From an uncultured Clostridia bacterium (GTDB taxonomy: Bacteria > Bacillota_A > Clostridia > TANB77 > CAG-508): DNA of 17,057 bases. Positions 7,318-15,266 of the stretch are shown here, one piece after another (positions within the stretch are counted from its first letter, which is position 1; each line of letters opens with the position of its first letter). The position numbers were made by a program, and so were the translations under genes. Below the pieces are notes generated by a model. It was not told the DNA's origin, did not search any database, and saw nothing but the letters and a program-made list of their open reading frames with translations. The stretch lies in NCBI GenBank assembly GCA_944393295.1, contig CALXZR010000093.1:1-17057 (forward strand), given 5' to 3'.

Positions 7318-8166
7318 TTAATCCTTTCCATCTTTTACTTTTATTGTAAGCTCCTTCATTGCTTGAATATATTCTTCTTCTTTTGGAGCTTTTCCATGCC
7401 ATCCAGCTTCGTTTTCCATATAAGAAACACCCTTACCTTTTACAGTTTTAGCTATAATAGCAGTTGGTTTTCCTTTTATTCTTTTAGCCTCCTCAAAGGC
7501 ATCTATAATAGATTTAAAATCGTGTCCATCTATTTTTATAACTTCAAAGCCAAAATCTTTAAATTTTTTATCTATTGGATATGGACTCATAACTTCAGAA
7601 ATTACACCATCTATTTGTAGATTATTATTATCTACAATTACACATAGATTATCTAATTTATAATGTCCCGCAGTCATAGCAGCTTCCCAAACTTGACCTT
7701 CCTCTATTTCTCCATCTCCCAATAAGCAATATACTTTATAATCTTTTTTATCTAATTTTCCTGCCAAAGCCATTCCATTTGCTGCAGACAAGCCTTGTCC
7801 TAAAGAACCAGTAGTCATATCTACACCTGGAATATTTTTCATATCTGGATGCCCTTGCAATAAACTATTTATACTTCTAAATTTTCTAAGCTCATCTTTC
7901 TTTATAAATCCTCTTTCTACTAAAGTAGCATATAAAGCAGGAGAAGCATGACCTTTTGATAAAATAAATCTATCTCTATTTTCATCTTTAGGATTTAAAG
8001 GACTTATCTCCATTTCAGTAAAATATAAAACAGTTAATATATCTGCAATAGATAAAGCTCCACCAGGATGCCCAGAAGATGCCATATATACCATTTCGAC
8101 AATATTTCTTCTAATATTTATAGCTTTTTCTTCAAGCTCATTATAAAAATTTTCTTTATTTCCCAT
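7318..8166 (-). CDS. Transketolase, N-terminal subunit (TPP-binding)
   Basis: First half of the split transketolase, 282 aa, the usual size. It shows the thiamine diphosphate signature GDGEIEEGQVWEA (from residue 150) ending in DNNN (179-182), and transketolase histidines in SGHPGG (His33), KGHAS (His73) and GHDF (about 215). TGSLGQGL near 119-126 is also typical. It pairs with the following gene, which starts 4 bases after this stop, so the two are probably translationally coupled. The AAAGG ribosome binding site lies about 11 bases before ATG 8166, and upp lies 30 bases upstream. No CGG codon interrupts it. Confidence 0.95.
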   Translation of the reverse strand: MGNKENFYNELEEKAINIRRNIVEMVYMASSGHPGGALSIADILTVLYFTEMEISPLNPKDENRDRFILSKGHASPALYATLVERGFIKKDELRKFRSINSLLQGHPDMKNIPGVDMTTGSLGQGLSAANGMALAGKLDKKDYKVYCLLGDGEIEEGQVWEAAMTAGHYKLDNLCVIVDNNNLQIDGVISEVMSPYPIDKKFKDFGFEVIKIDGHDFKSIIDAFEEAKRIKGKPTAIIAKTVKGKGVSYMENEAGWHGKAPKEEEYIQAMKELTIKVKDGKD

Positions 8167-8196
8167 AAATCATTTAACCTTTCTATTGATTTGTAT

Positions 8197-8823
8197 TTAT
8201 ATCGTTCCAAAAATTCTATCTCCAGCATCACCTAAACCTGGTAATATATATCCTTTTTCATTTAATTTTTCATCTAAAGATGCTGCAAATATTTGAACAT
8301 CTGGATATTCTTTTTGTACTCTTTCAATTCCTTCTGGTGCTGCAATCATACATAAAAACTTTATTTTCTTTACACCATCTGCTTTTATCATTTTTATTGC
8401 ATCTACAGCTGAACCACCTGTTGCAAGCATTGGATCTACTATAATAACCTCTCTATTTGCAATATCTCTTGGTACTTTATAATAGTATTTGTGTGGTTCT
8501 AAAGTTTCTTCATCTCTATATAATCCAATATGCCCAATTTTAGCATTTGGTATTACATTTAAAACACCATCTATCATTCCCATACCTGCTCTTAAAATTG
8601 GAATAAATGCATATTTATTTTCATTTAGTCTTTTCGTTTTCATTTTTACAAGAGGAGTTTCAATTTCACATTCTTCTAGTTCTGCATCTTTTAATGCTTC
8701 ATAGCAAAGAAATTCTGATAGTTCTCCTACAATTTCTCTAAACTCTTTTGTTCCAGTAGTTTTACTTCTTAAAATTGATAATTTGTGTGTTACTAATGGA
8801 TGATTTAAAATAACAGCTTCCAT
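8197..8823 (-). CDS. upp: Uracil phosphoribosyltransferase
   Basis: Pyrimidine salvage enzyme: uracil + PRPP to UMP + pyrophosphate. At 208 aa it is full length. Diagnostic segments are PILRAGMGMIDGV (75-87), the PRPP loop VIIVDPMLATGGSAVDA (about 126-142) and the C-terminal uracil-binding YILPGLGDAGDRIFGT (192-207). The AGAAGAGG ribosome binding site is 4 bases before ATG 8823. It precedes the two transketolase genes with a 30-base gap, so the three may be one operon linking ribose metabolism and nucleotide salvage; the functional link is inferred. A long hairpin sits at the 5' end of its leader. Confidence 0.97.
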   Translation of the reverse strand: MEAVILNHPLVTHKLSILRSKTTGTKEFREIVGELSEFLCYEALKDAELEECEIETPLVKMKTKRLNENKYAFIPILRAGMGMIDGVLNVIPNAKIGHIGLYRDEETLEPHKYYYKVPRDIANREVIIVDPMLATGGSAVDAIKMIKADGVKKIKFLCMIAAPEGIERVQKEYPDVQIFAASLDEKLNEKGYILPGLGDAGDRIFGTI

Positions 8824-8839
8824 AAAACCTCTTCTTTCT

Positions 8840-8882
8840 AAAAATAGATATATAAAATTTTATCTTTTATATATCTATTTTT
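8840..8882 (-). terminator. 18-bp perfect hairpin between 8901-9560 and upp: terminator or upp 5' stem-loop
   Basis: AAAAATAGATATATAAAA (8840-8857) is perfectly complementary to 8865-8882, with a 7-base loop. On the minus strand the 3' arm ends in T5, so it could terminate transcription of the upstream membrane-protein gene, whose stop is at 8901. The upp ribosome binding site follows within a few bases, which leaves no room for a promoter between the hairpin and upp. If the promoter proposed at 8892-8920 is real, this hairpin would be the first thing on the upp mRNA. Confidence 0.6.
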
Positions 8883-8891
8883 TTATAAATT

Positions 8892-8920
8892 AATATAATA
8901 TTAAAATGGGAATATACCAA
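8892..8920 (-). promoter_or_regulatory. Possible promoter for upp
   Basis: TTGGTA (8920-8915), a 17-base spacer and TATATT (8897-8892) on the minus strand. The -35 box and part of the spacer lie inside the last codons of the upstream gene. Transcription would start near 8885, at the base of the hairpin. The spacing is ideal but both boxes are imperfect, so this is tentative. Confidence 0.4.
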
Positions 8921-9560
8921 ATAAATATCCTCTTGGCATAAACCAAATTACTATTCCTGCAGCTACGCACCAAGCCCATACTGGTATTGAGCTTACTAGC
9001 GCCACCGTAAATTGCCAAGCATTTGATAATCCAGATTTTATACCATCTACACTAAATAAATCTGCAAATCTAGTTAAATCCATTCCAAATACATTGCTTA
9101 AATCAATTTCCCAGCCTAAAATATTTATAATATTTGACTTATCTGGTGCATTTTCTATTATTGCAATTTGATATCTAGCAATTTCTTTTGCTTTAAACTT
9201 TATCTCATAATTTCTTGTTTCGTTTACTTCAAAATTATTAATCTCTACATATTTGGTAGCAGCTAATAAATCTTGTCTACTATACAAATCTATTTTTGCA
9301 TAGCATCTTTCTATAAAATGACCTGATGTGTTTGTAATTTTAATTTTCAAATTACCACTTACATTGCTTGCTTTTGCCTCTTCTACTGAAATAGTTAAAT
9401 CAGAATTAACATTTCCATCCGAAGTGATTAGAGTGCCATTTGTATCTCCATTTATTGACACATACATATTATATAAAAGCCCATTTTCTAACAAAACTGA
9501 TACTAGAAAAAATCCTACTAATAGTACTAGATATATTAAGAATGTTTTCATTCTATCCAT
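8901..9560 (-). CDS. Unrecognised membrane protein, two hydrophobic ends and an extracellular domain
   Basis: 219 aa. I do not recognise a family. Residues about 6-30 form a membrane helix. Residues about 50-145 look like a beta-rich extracytoplasmic domain (alternating segments such as LKIKITNTSGHFIERCYAKIDL) that resembles a FxLYD-like or Ig-like fold, but that is a guess. Residues about 183-215 are hydrophobic and Trp-rich (SIPVWAWCVAAGIVIWF) and form one or two helices. The ATG at 9560 has GAGGGG 7 bases upstream and a near-consensus promoter, so the gene is probably its own transcription unit, even though addA ends just upstream. Confidence 0.8.
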   Translation of the reverse strand: MDRMKTFLIYLVLLVGFFLVSVLLENGLLYNMYVSINGDTNGTLITSDGNVNSDLTISVEEAKASNVSGNLKIKITNTSGHFIERCYAKIDLYSRQDLLAATKYVEINNFEVNETRNYEIKFKAKEIARYQIAIIENAPDKSNIINILGWEIDLSNVFGMDLTRFADLFSVDGIKSGLSNAWQFTVALVSSIPVWAWCVAAGIVIWFMPRGYLFGIFPF

Positions 9561-9595
9561 AAGTATTCCCCTCTTATTCTCTATAAATCATTTTT

Positions 9596-9624
9596 ATTAT
9601 ACAATATTAGAATTTTTTTGTAAA
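9596..9624 (-). promoter_or_regulatory. Sigma-A promoter of the 219-aa membrane protein
   Basis: TTTACA (9624-9619), exactly 17 bases, then TATAAT (9601-9596) on the minus strand. The start codon is about 36 bases downstream of the -10 box. This is the best promoter match in the window and lies in the gap between addA and the membrane-protein gene. Confidence 0.8.
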
Positions 9625-9659
9625 TAGCAGTATTAACAAATTTTTCTAAAAGAAATACT

Positions 9660-12600
9660 TTAATCTAATTCTATTTTTTTGTTTAAATATATAGAATAAA
9701 TATATGTATGTGCTATTTTTTCCTCAAGTTCATCTTCTAAAGCTTTTTTATATATTTCTAACTGTTTTTTATATTTTTTAACTAATTCATTTTCCTCATT
9801 TGGTTTAACATAATCTGTTTTATAATCTACTAATATCCATTCCCCTAAACTATTTTTGTAAAATAAATCTATAATTCCTTGAACTAAAATATATGCTTCT
9901 TTATTTTCTTTCGAAAAATCAAACTCTTTAAAAATTTCATTAGCTTTTATTTTAGTGCAAAAAGTTTTCTCTTTATATATTCTTCTTGCATTCTTTAATT
10001 CTATTGCAAAATCTGAACTTAAAAAATCTATTATTTGTTTTCTATTTATTGCTTCTGCTTGAATATTTGAAATAGTATTGTTAAGAACAAATTTATTTAT
10101 TAAATTCTCTAAATCTTCAATTGTATATTCTTTTGTAAAATCTATTTTTTGTAAAATAAAATGTACTAAAGTTCCTTTTTCGCTATTTGAAACCTTTTCT
10201 GTTTCTGTTAAAAATTTAGGTTTTTGATTTTCAAAATCTAATTTATCTTTTATAAAAAATTCATTTGAACTATCTTTTTTTTCAATATTTCTTGGCAAAT
10301 CTAACATATATTGGTTACCAACTAATTCAGCTTCTAAATCATATATATTTTCTTCATTTTGCATTTCTTTTACTTTACTAACAGTACTTTTTAAAGGTAA
10401 TTTTGTAGATACAAAATATGGATATTCAAAGCTTAAACTCTTTTCTATTCTAGCTACATCTATTTTCCTATCAAAAGAAAATTTTTTTATCTCTTTTTCT
10501 TCTGTTTTTTCTTCAGTTAGTTCTTCTTTAGATATTATTTTTAAATTAACTTGTTCTTTTAATTTTCCTGTTTGGTAGATTAATTCAATCCAATCTCTAT
10601 AGGTAATATATTTTTTTAATAGAATTGGATTTATTTTTTCTTTTGAACGATATATTTCTAATAATTCTAATTTTTTCTCTAGCTCTTTTTCTATATCTTT
10701 TTCTATACCTGTTATTATTAATTTTTCTTTTGCACGAGTTAAAGCAACATATAATATTCTCATTTCTTCAGAAATAGATTCTTTTTTAGACAATATTTTT
10801 ATTGCTTGCTTTGCTGCTGTTGAATATCTAATTCTTCTTTCATAGTTTATATATTCTGGTCCTAATCCTATAGTTTGATGTAAAAGAATATTGTCATTTA
10901 AATCCTGCAAATTTATTTTTTTCCCAGTACTTGATAAAAATACTATTGGAAATTCTAGACCTTTACTTTTATGGATACTCATTATTCTAACTACATTTTC
11001 ATTTTCTCCAATCATTTTTGCAGGTGATAAATCTCCACTACCTATTTTAATTTTATCTATAAATCTAATAAAATTAAACAATCCTTTAAAACTAGAACTT
11101 TCATAAGATTTTGCACTTTCAAATAATTTTTTTAAATTTGCTTTTCTCAAAGTTCCATTTGGCATTAGAGAAACATAATTGTAAAAGCCCGTCTCTGTAT
11201 ATATATTCCATATTAATTCAGATAAATTTAGATATTTGCTTTTTAGTTTCCAATCCTCTAATCTTTCCAAAAATAACTTTATCTTTTCTTGAAGCTTTCC
11301 ATTTAGCTTTATACTAGCGTCTATTAAACTCTTATAAAAACTACTTTCTCTATTTTCTAATCTAATTTCTATTAGTTCGTTATCTGTAAAAGCTCCTATT
11401 TCAGAACGCAAAACAGATACCAAAGCAATATCATCTGTTGGATTATCTAGTATTTTTAAAGTATTAATAATGGTTTGTATTTCATATGTATCTAAGTATT
11501 CAGAATTTGCATCACTATATACTGGTATATTATTTTTTAAAAGCTCTTTTTCATATATTGGAGCTAAATTTGAAGTTGAGCGCAAAAGAATTACAATATC
11601 TTTGTAGTCTACGAATCTAAAACCTTCTTTTTTGTCTAAAACATTTACTTTACTATCTATAATTTCTTTTATCTTTTTTGCAACTAATCTTGCTTCTAGT
11701 TCTTCTTTTTCTATTACTTTATATGCTTCTTCTGAATCTTGCTCTTCTTCATTTTCTACTATTTCATTATTTTCTTTTCCTGATTCCTCTAACCATATAT
11801 CTTGATTTTCTTCTTTATCTTTTGTTTCTATTAATAATAGCTCTGTTCTAGCCTTTTCTGATTCTGAATATGAATTTTCCTTTTTCTCAAAAGCTGCTCC
11901 TAAATTTAAAAATTCCTCTTGTGTATAGTCTAAATCTCCTAGCTCTTTACTCATTATATTTTCAAAAATAGTGTTAGTAAAATCTAATATATTATTTCTA
12001 CTTCTAAAATTCTTAAATAATTGAATTTTTAAACCTTTTCCCTCTTTTTCTTTCGTATATTGTTCATATTTATTTAAAAATAAATCCGGACAAGCTTGTC
12101 TAAACTTGTATATACTTTGCTTTACATCACCTACCATAAAAATATTATTACCTTTTGATATAGTAGATAATATATATTCTTGTACTTGGTTACTATCTTG
12201 ATACTCGTCTATTGCAATTTCCTCAAATTTTTCCTGATACATTTTAGCAATATTAGTAGGCTCAGGATTTCCATTTTCATCTTTCTTTATTAAAATTTTT
12301 AATGCATAATGTTCAATATCATTAAAATCTATTATATTTTTTTCTTTTTTACGCTTTTTAAACTCATTATCGAATTTTAATATAACACCCTCTAAATATA
12401 CTAAAATATCATACATAGCATATATATCTTCAAAAGCTTCTTTTGAATTGTATAGCATTATTTTTCCAATAGTATCTTGTACTTTCTTCTTTACTGTGTC
12501 TCTTACAGCTTTTGCTTTATCTTTTAAATCCATATCCACTTTATCTCGTGGCCAATTGTCAAATCTAAACTCTTGAGAAAAAGCATAAGTATCATCCCAA

Positions 12601-13406
12601 TTTTTGCTCGTTAAATCGTAAAAGCATTTTAATTTTTCTATATCTTTTTGAATTGTTAAAGTGAATTTTTGAAGCTCACTATGACAAAATATCTTTTTTT
12701 CTACAATCTGCAAATTACAAATTGCATCATAAATTTCTTCTTTAAGTTCTTGTAGTAATATTTTTCCCCAGTCTGTATTAGAGAAATCTTCCTCTACATC
12801 TTTTTTTGAGAATTTTTGGATATTCTCGTGTAACCATTGTTCAGGAAATGGTGAACTTTGAATATATTTATATATTTTAAGCACTAACTCTTTTAAATCT
12901 TCATCTCCTCTATAGTTAGTGTATATCTCTACTAATTTTGCAAAATCGCTATCATTGCTTTCATATAATTCTTCAAAAATATCTTCTAAAACTTCTTGTC
13001 TTAAAAGCTCTATTTCCTCTTCTGCTCCAATTCTAAAATTTGCCGGTAAATCAATCTCGTAAAAATAATTTCTAATAACATCTAAACAAAAAGAATGAAT
13101 TGTACAGATATTAGATTTTCCAAGTAACAGTATTTGTTTTTGTAAATTTTCATCGTATGGATTTTCATCTAGTTTCTTATATATTGCTTCTAGCACTCTT
13201 TCTCTCATTTCAGCAGCAGCAGCATTTGTAAAAGTTACTACCAATAGCTTGTCTATATCAATCTTATCTTTCAATATTTTTTGAATAATACGCTCAACTA
13301 ACACAGCTGTTTTTCCACTACCAGCAGCTGCAGCAACTAAAATATTCTCTCCACTTTCGTAAATTGCAGATTTTTGTTCCTCTGTCCATTTTACTTCTTT
13401 TCCCAT
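9660..13406 (-). CDS. addA: ATP-dependent helicase/nuclease subunit A (AddA)
   Basis: 1248 aa UvrD/RecB-type helicase with a C-terminal nuclease; with AddB it processes double-strand breaks for recombination. Visible motifs: Walker A AAAAGSGKT (about 25-33), motif Ia VVTFTNAAAAEMRERV (56-71), Walker B IAIDEYQDSN (397-406), motif III GDVKQSIYKFRQ (426-437), MSIHKSKGLEFPIVFL (about 807), LYVALTRAKEKLI (about 884) and the RecB-family nuclease ILVDYKTDY (about 1190) with its catalytic Asp and Lys. Length is typical of AddA. It begins 6 bases after the PAP2 gene stop, and its GGGAG ribosome binding site lies in that gene's last codons, so the two are coupled. addB, usually immediately upstream, is not here. 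It has no in-frame CGG in 1248 codons. Confidence 0.95.
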   Translation of the reverse strand: MGKEVKWTEEQKSAIYESGENILVAAAAGSGKTAVLVERIIQKILKDKIDIDKLLVVTFTNAAAAEMRERVLEAIYKKLDENPYDENLQKQILLLGKSNICTIHSFCLDVIRNYFYEIDLPANFRIGAEEEIELLRQEVLEDIFEELYESNDSDFAKLVEIYTNYRGDEDLKELVLKIYKYIQSSPFPEQWLHENIQKFSKKDVEEDFSNTDWGKILLQELKEEIYDAICNLQIVEKKIFCHSELQKFTLTIQKDIEKLKCFYDLTSKNWDDTYAFSQEFRFDNWPRDKVDMDLKDKAKAVRDTVKKKVQDTIGKIMLYNSKEAFEDIYAMYDILVYLEGVILKFDNEFKKRKKEKNIIDFNDIEHYALKILIKKDENGNPEPTNIAKMYQEKFEEIAIDEYQDSNQVQEYILSTISKGNNIFMVGDVKQSIYKFRQACPDLFLNKYEQYTKEKEGKGLKIQLFKNFRSRNNILDFTNTIFENIMSKELGDLDYTQEEFLNLGAAFEKKENSYSESEKARTELLLIETKDKEENQDIWLEESGKENNEIVENEEEQDSEEAYKVIEKEELEARLVAKKIKEIIDSKVNVLDKKEGFRFVDYKDIVILLRSTSNLAPIYEKELLKNNIPVYSDANSEYLDTYEIQTIINTLKILDNPTDDIALVSVLRSEIGAFTDNELIEIRLENRESSFYKSLIDASIKLNGKLQEKIKLFLERLEDWKLKSKYLNLSELIWNIYTETGFYNYVSLMPNGTLRKANLKKLFESAKSYESSSFKGLFNFIRFIDKIKIGSGDLSPAKMIGENENVVRIMSIHKSKGLEFPIVFLSSTGKKINLQDLNDNILLHQTIGLGPEYINYERRIRYSTAAKQAIKILSKKESISEEMRILYVALTRAKEKLIITGIEKDIEKELEKKLELLEIYRSKEKINPILLKKYITYRDWIELIYQTGKLKEQVNLKIISKEELTEEKTEEKEIKKFSFDRKIDVARIEKSLSFEYPYFVSTKLPLKSTVSKVKEMQNEENIYDLEAELVGNQYMLDLPRNIEKKDSSNEFFIKDKLDFENQKPKFLTETEKVSNSEKGTLVHFILQKIDFTKEYTIEDLENLINKFVLNNTISNIQAEAINRKQIIDFLSSDFAIELKNARRIYKEKTFCTKIKANEIFKEFDFSKENKEAYILVQGIIDLFYKNSLGEWILVDYKTDYVKPNEENELVKKYKKQLEIYKKALEDELEEKIAHTYIYSIYLNKKIELD

Positions 13407-13412
13407 TTACAA

Positions 13413-14003
13413 TTAATTACTCCCTTTACTTGTATCTTTTTTTGCATTTTTAAATTTTTTAATATTTTTGAATAAATCTTTATTATAAACAAATTTTATA
13501 TATATAAATAAACATATTCCGCCAAATAAAGCTCCAACAATTACATCAGACAAATAATGCACACCTAAGTAAATTCTGGTAAAGCTTATCCACAATATAA
13601 GCACACCTAGTGCAATACTAAGCATTTTGGAGTTTTTCTTGTCTTTTTGATTTTTCAATAATAAAAATATTATAAAACCATATATAAAAACCGAAAGCAT
13701 AGCATGTGCACTTGGAAAACTATATCCTGTTTCAATAGTTAGCTTAATTCCTTCTGGTCTTGGTCTTTGTATAATATTTTTTATTAATCTATTAATCAAT
13801 ACTGTAATCGCACTACCAACAATTAAGTATGAAATATCTTTTTTATTTTTTGCAAGTATTAATAAAATTATAAATAAAACACATACAAACTCTATAGAAA
13901 TTAAGTTTGTTGTTAAGAGCATTATTGTATTTAAAGTATCTTCATATAAAAATGGTATATTATTCATTATTAAATTATCTATATTTTGTATTGCTTGAAA
14001 CAT
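13413..14003 (-). CDS. PAP2 family membrane phosphatase
   Basis: Membrane phosphatase of the PAP2/undecaprenyl-diphosphatase-like superfamily. It carries all three motifs (numbered from 14066): KNIIQRPRP (Lys96, Arg103), FPSAHAM (Ser119, His121) and TRIYLGVHYLSD (Arg164, His170, Asp174). Several membrane helices are evident. It might recycle undecaprenyl pyrophosphate or dephosphorylate a phospholipid; the substrate cannot be told from sequence. I prefer ATG 14003 because GGAG sits 6 bases upstream, giving 196 aa beginning MFQAIQNIDNLI, a usual PAP2 start. The frame is open to TTG 14066 with an ATG at 14060, but these have no ribosome binding site and would add a basic tail with a repeated KTFQKTFKN motif. 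Coupled to addA downstream. Confidence 0.88.
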   Translation of the reverse strand: MFQAIQNIDNLIMNNIPFLYEDTLNTIMLLTTNLISIEFVCVLFIILLILAKNKKDISYLIVGSAITVLINRLIKNIIQRPRPEGIKLTIETGYSFPSAHAMLSVFIYGFIIFLLLKNQKDKKNSKMLSIALGVLILWISFTRIYLGVHYLSDVIVGALFGGICLFIYIKFVYNKDLFKNIKKFKNAKKDTSKGSN

Positions 14004-14175
14004 TTTTTTCTCCATATTTTTTCTGTTTTTAAATGTTTTTTGAAATGTTTTTGAGTACATTTTCAAATAACATATTTAATTTAACTTTATAATTTTGTTA
14101 AATATGTATAAGTATATATTTTTCTTATCTTTTTTTCAATAGAAAAAATATTAATTTTTTATTGATATTTTTAAA

Positions 14176-14204
14176 CTGTTTTTAAGAAGTGTCTCTAAAA
14201 ACAG
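14176..14204. repeat. Perfect 9-bp inverted repeat, possible operator
   Basis: CTGTTTTTA (14176-14184) and TAAAAACAG (14196-14204), separated by 11 bases, so the half-sites are 20 bases apart centre to centre, about two helical turns. It lies in the divergent gap between the PAP2 gene and the plus-strand gene, just before a possible -35 box (TTTACA, 14220-14225) whose -10 partner is unclear. It could be an operator for a dimeric regulator, or simply an RNA hairpin. I found no second copy in the window. Confidence 0.4.
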
Positions 14205-14286
14205 AATATATTTTTCTTATTTACACATAATAAAAAAAGATACTTTATAAATTTAATAATATTTGATAAGAAAGGAATTTAATGAA

Positions 14287-14713
14287 ATGGATGATTTAAC
14301 AATTTTAAACGAACTTCATAAAGGTATTACAATAGGAATGAGTGCAATAGAAGAAGTCTCTGAAAAAGTTTCTGAACAAAGCTTTCAAGACGAACTTAGT
14401 TTTCAATATAATAGATATCGTGATTCTTTAGATAAAGTAGATGCAAAATTTGAAGAAGCTCGGAAAAATTCCAGATGATGTCGAATTAAATACAAAGATG
14501 ATGAGCTGGATGGGTATTCAAATGAATACTTTAAAAGATAAAAGTAATTCTCAAATTTCTGAGCTTTTAATTCAGGGAAATGACATGGGAATTATTAAAG
14601 GAGTTAAACTTTTGAATCAAAATCCACAAGCTACTCAAGAAGTTAAAAATATTTTAGATGGATTTATTCGTTTGCAAGAAAATAATATTGAGAGATTAAA
14701 AAAATTTCTATAA
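14287..14713 (+). CDS. Small helical protein of unknown function, needs +1 frameshift at CGG
   Basis: The only plus-strand gene. ATG 14287 has an AAAGGA site 10 bases upstream. The zero frame runs 58 codons to GCT, then meets in-frame CGG (14461-14463) and a TGA shortly after. Skipping C14461 reads FEEAGKIPDDVELNTKMM and continues to TAA at 14711-14713, 141 aa in all. The product is soluble, acidic and almost wholly alpha-helical, with the look of a four-helix bundle (ferritin-like or DUF2383-like); I am not certain of a family. The second frame carries the densest conserved-looking stretch (KMMSWMGIQMNTLKDKS), so the fusion is probably the functional protein. Internal ATG 14441 has no ribosome binding site. 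The gene ends in a strong bidirectional terminator. Confidence 0.8.
14461..14463 (+). other. +1 frameshift site C: GCT-CGG-A
   Basis: In-frame CGG after GCT. Skipping C14461 gives GGA (Gly) and joins the two halves of the 141-aa protein. The nine-base string GAAGCTGGA occurs without the extra C in the transketolase N-half (7402-7410, minus strand). Confidence 0.85.
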
Positions 14714-14715
14714 AT

Positions 14716-14754
14716 AAAAATGAACTTTAGGGACAATCCTTAAAGTTCATTTTT
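14716..14754. terminator. Bidirectional Rho-independent terminator between convergent genes
   Basis: An 18-bp stem (14716-14733 with 14737-14754, one G-T wobble) and a 3-base loop. The stem starts with A5 and ends with T5, so it works on either strand. It begins 2 bases after the stop of the plus-strand gene and lies about 70 bases beyond the end of the minus-strand gene at 14823. Confidence 0.9.
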
Positions 14755-14822
14755 AATAAACATCTTTATATATATGCTCTTTGATTGGGTAACACTCATC
14801 AAAGTCAGGTTACATTATTATT

Positions 14823-15173
14823 TTATTCTACAACAGAGCCACTTACAATGTCTATATATTGACCACTTTCTTCATCATATACTGATGTGTTTTCTGTTGT
14901 TCCCATTTCATCTTCTGTTTGGCTATATTCATCTGTTGGATTTATTTTATAGTCTGGATCATCTATATATATTTGCAAGCTACCATTATCTGTACTACTT
15001 ATGTTTCTTCCATCTGAGGTTGTTACTGTATACATTCCTGTTTCTTCATTATAATTTGCCTCTGGAACTTGCACATCCTCATTTTTATTTCTTTGATTAT
15101 TAATTAATACTATTATTCCTATAATTAATAATACTATGATAATTCCTATTATCAAAATTTTCTTATCTCTCAT
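14823..15173 (-). CDS. Hypothetical single-pass membrane protein
   Basis: 116 aa. After MRDKK, residues 6-25 form one strongly hydrophobic Ile-rich helix. The remaining 90 residues are acidic and rich in Asp, Glu, Thr and Tyr, and probably outside the cell. Within this tail, NYNEETGMYTV and VYDEESGQYIDIV look like two copies of a short Y-x-E-E-x-G-x-Y element. ATG 15173 has AAGGGA 7 bases upstream. It lies 93 bases after the LRR gene stop on the same strand, with no clear terminator between them, so the two may be co-transcribed. I recognise no family. Confidence 0.75.
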   Translation of the reverse strand: MRDKKILIIGIIIVLLIIGIIVLINNQRNKNEDVQVPEANYNEETGMYTVTTSDGRNISSTDNGSLQIYIDDPDYKINPTDEYSQTEDEMGTTENTSVYDEESGQYIDIVSGSVVE

Positions 15174-15266
15174 CTTTTTATCCCTTCGCTTTTGTTTTAA
15201 GTAAATTTTATTAAATAAGTATCTTTTATCTTTTTTATATATTCCTAATTCTAAACTTTCACATTC

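Noticed and set aside
15174..15266. Terminator between the LRR gene and the 116-aa membrane protein
   Set aside because: Only short AT repeats with no convincing stem and T tract.
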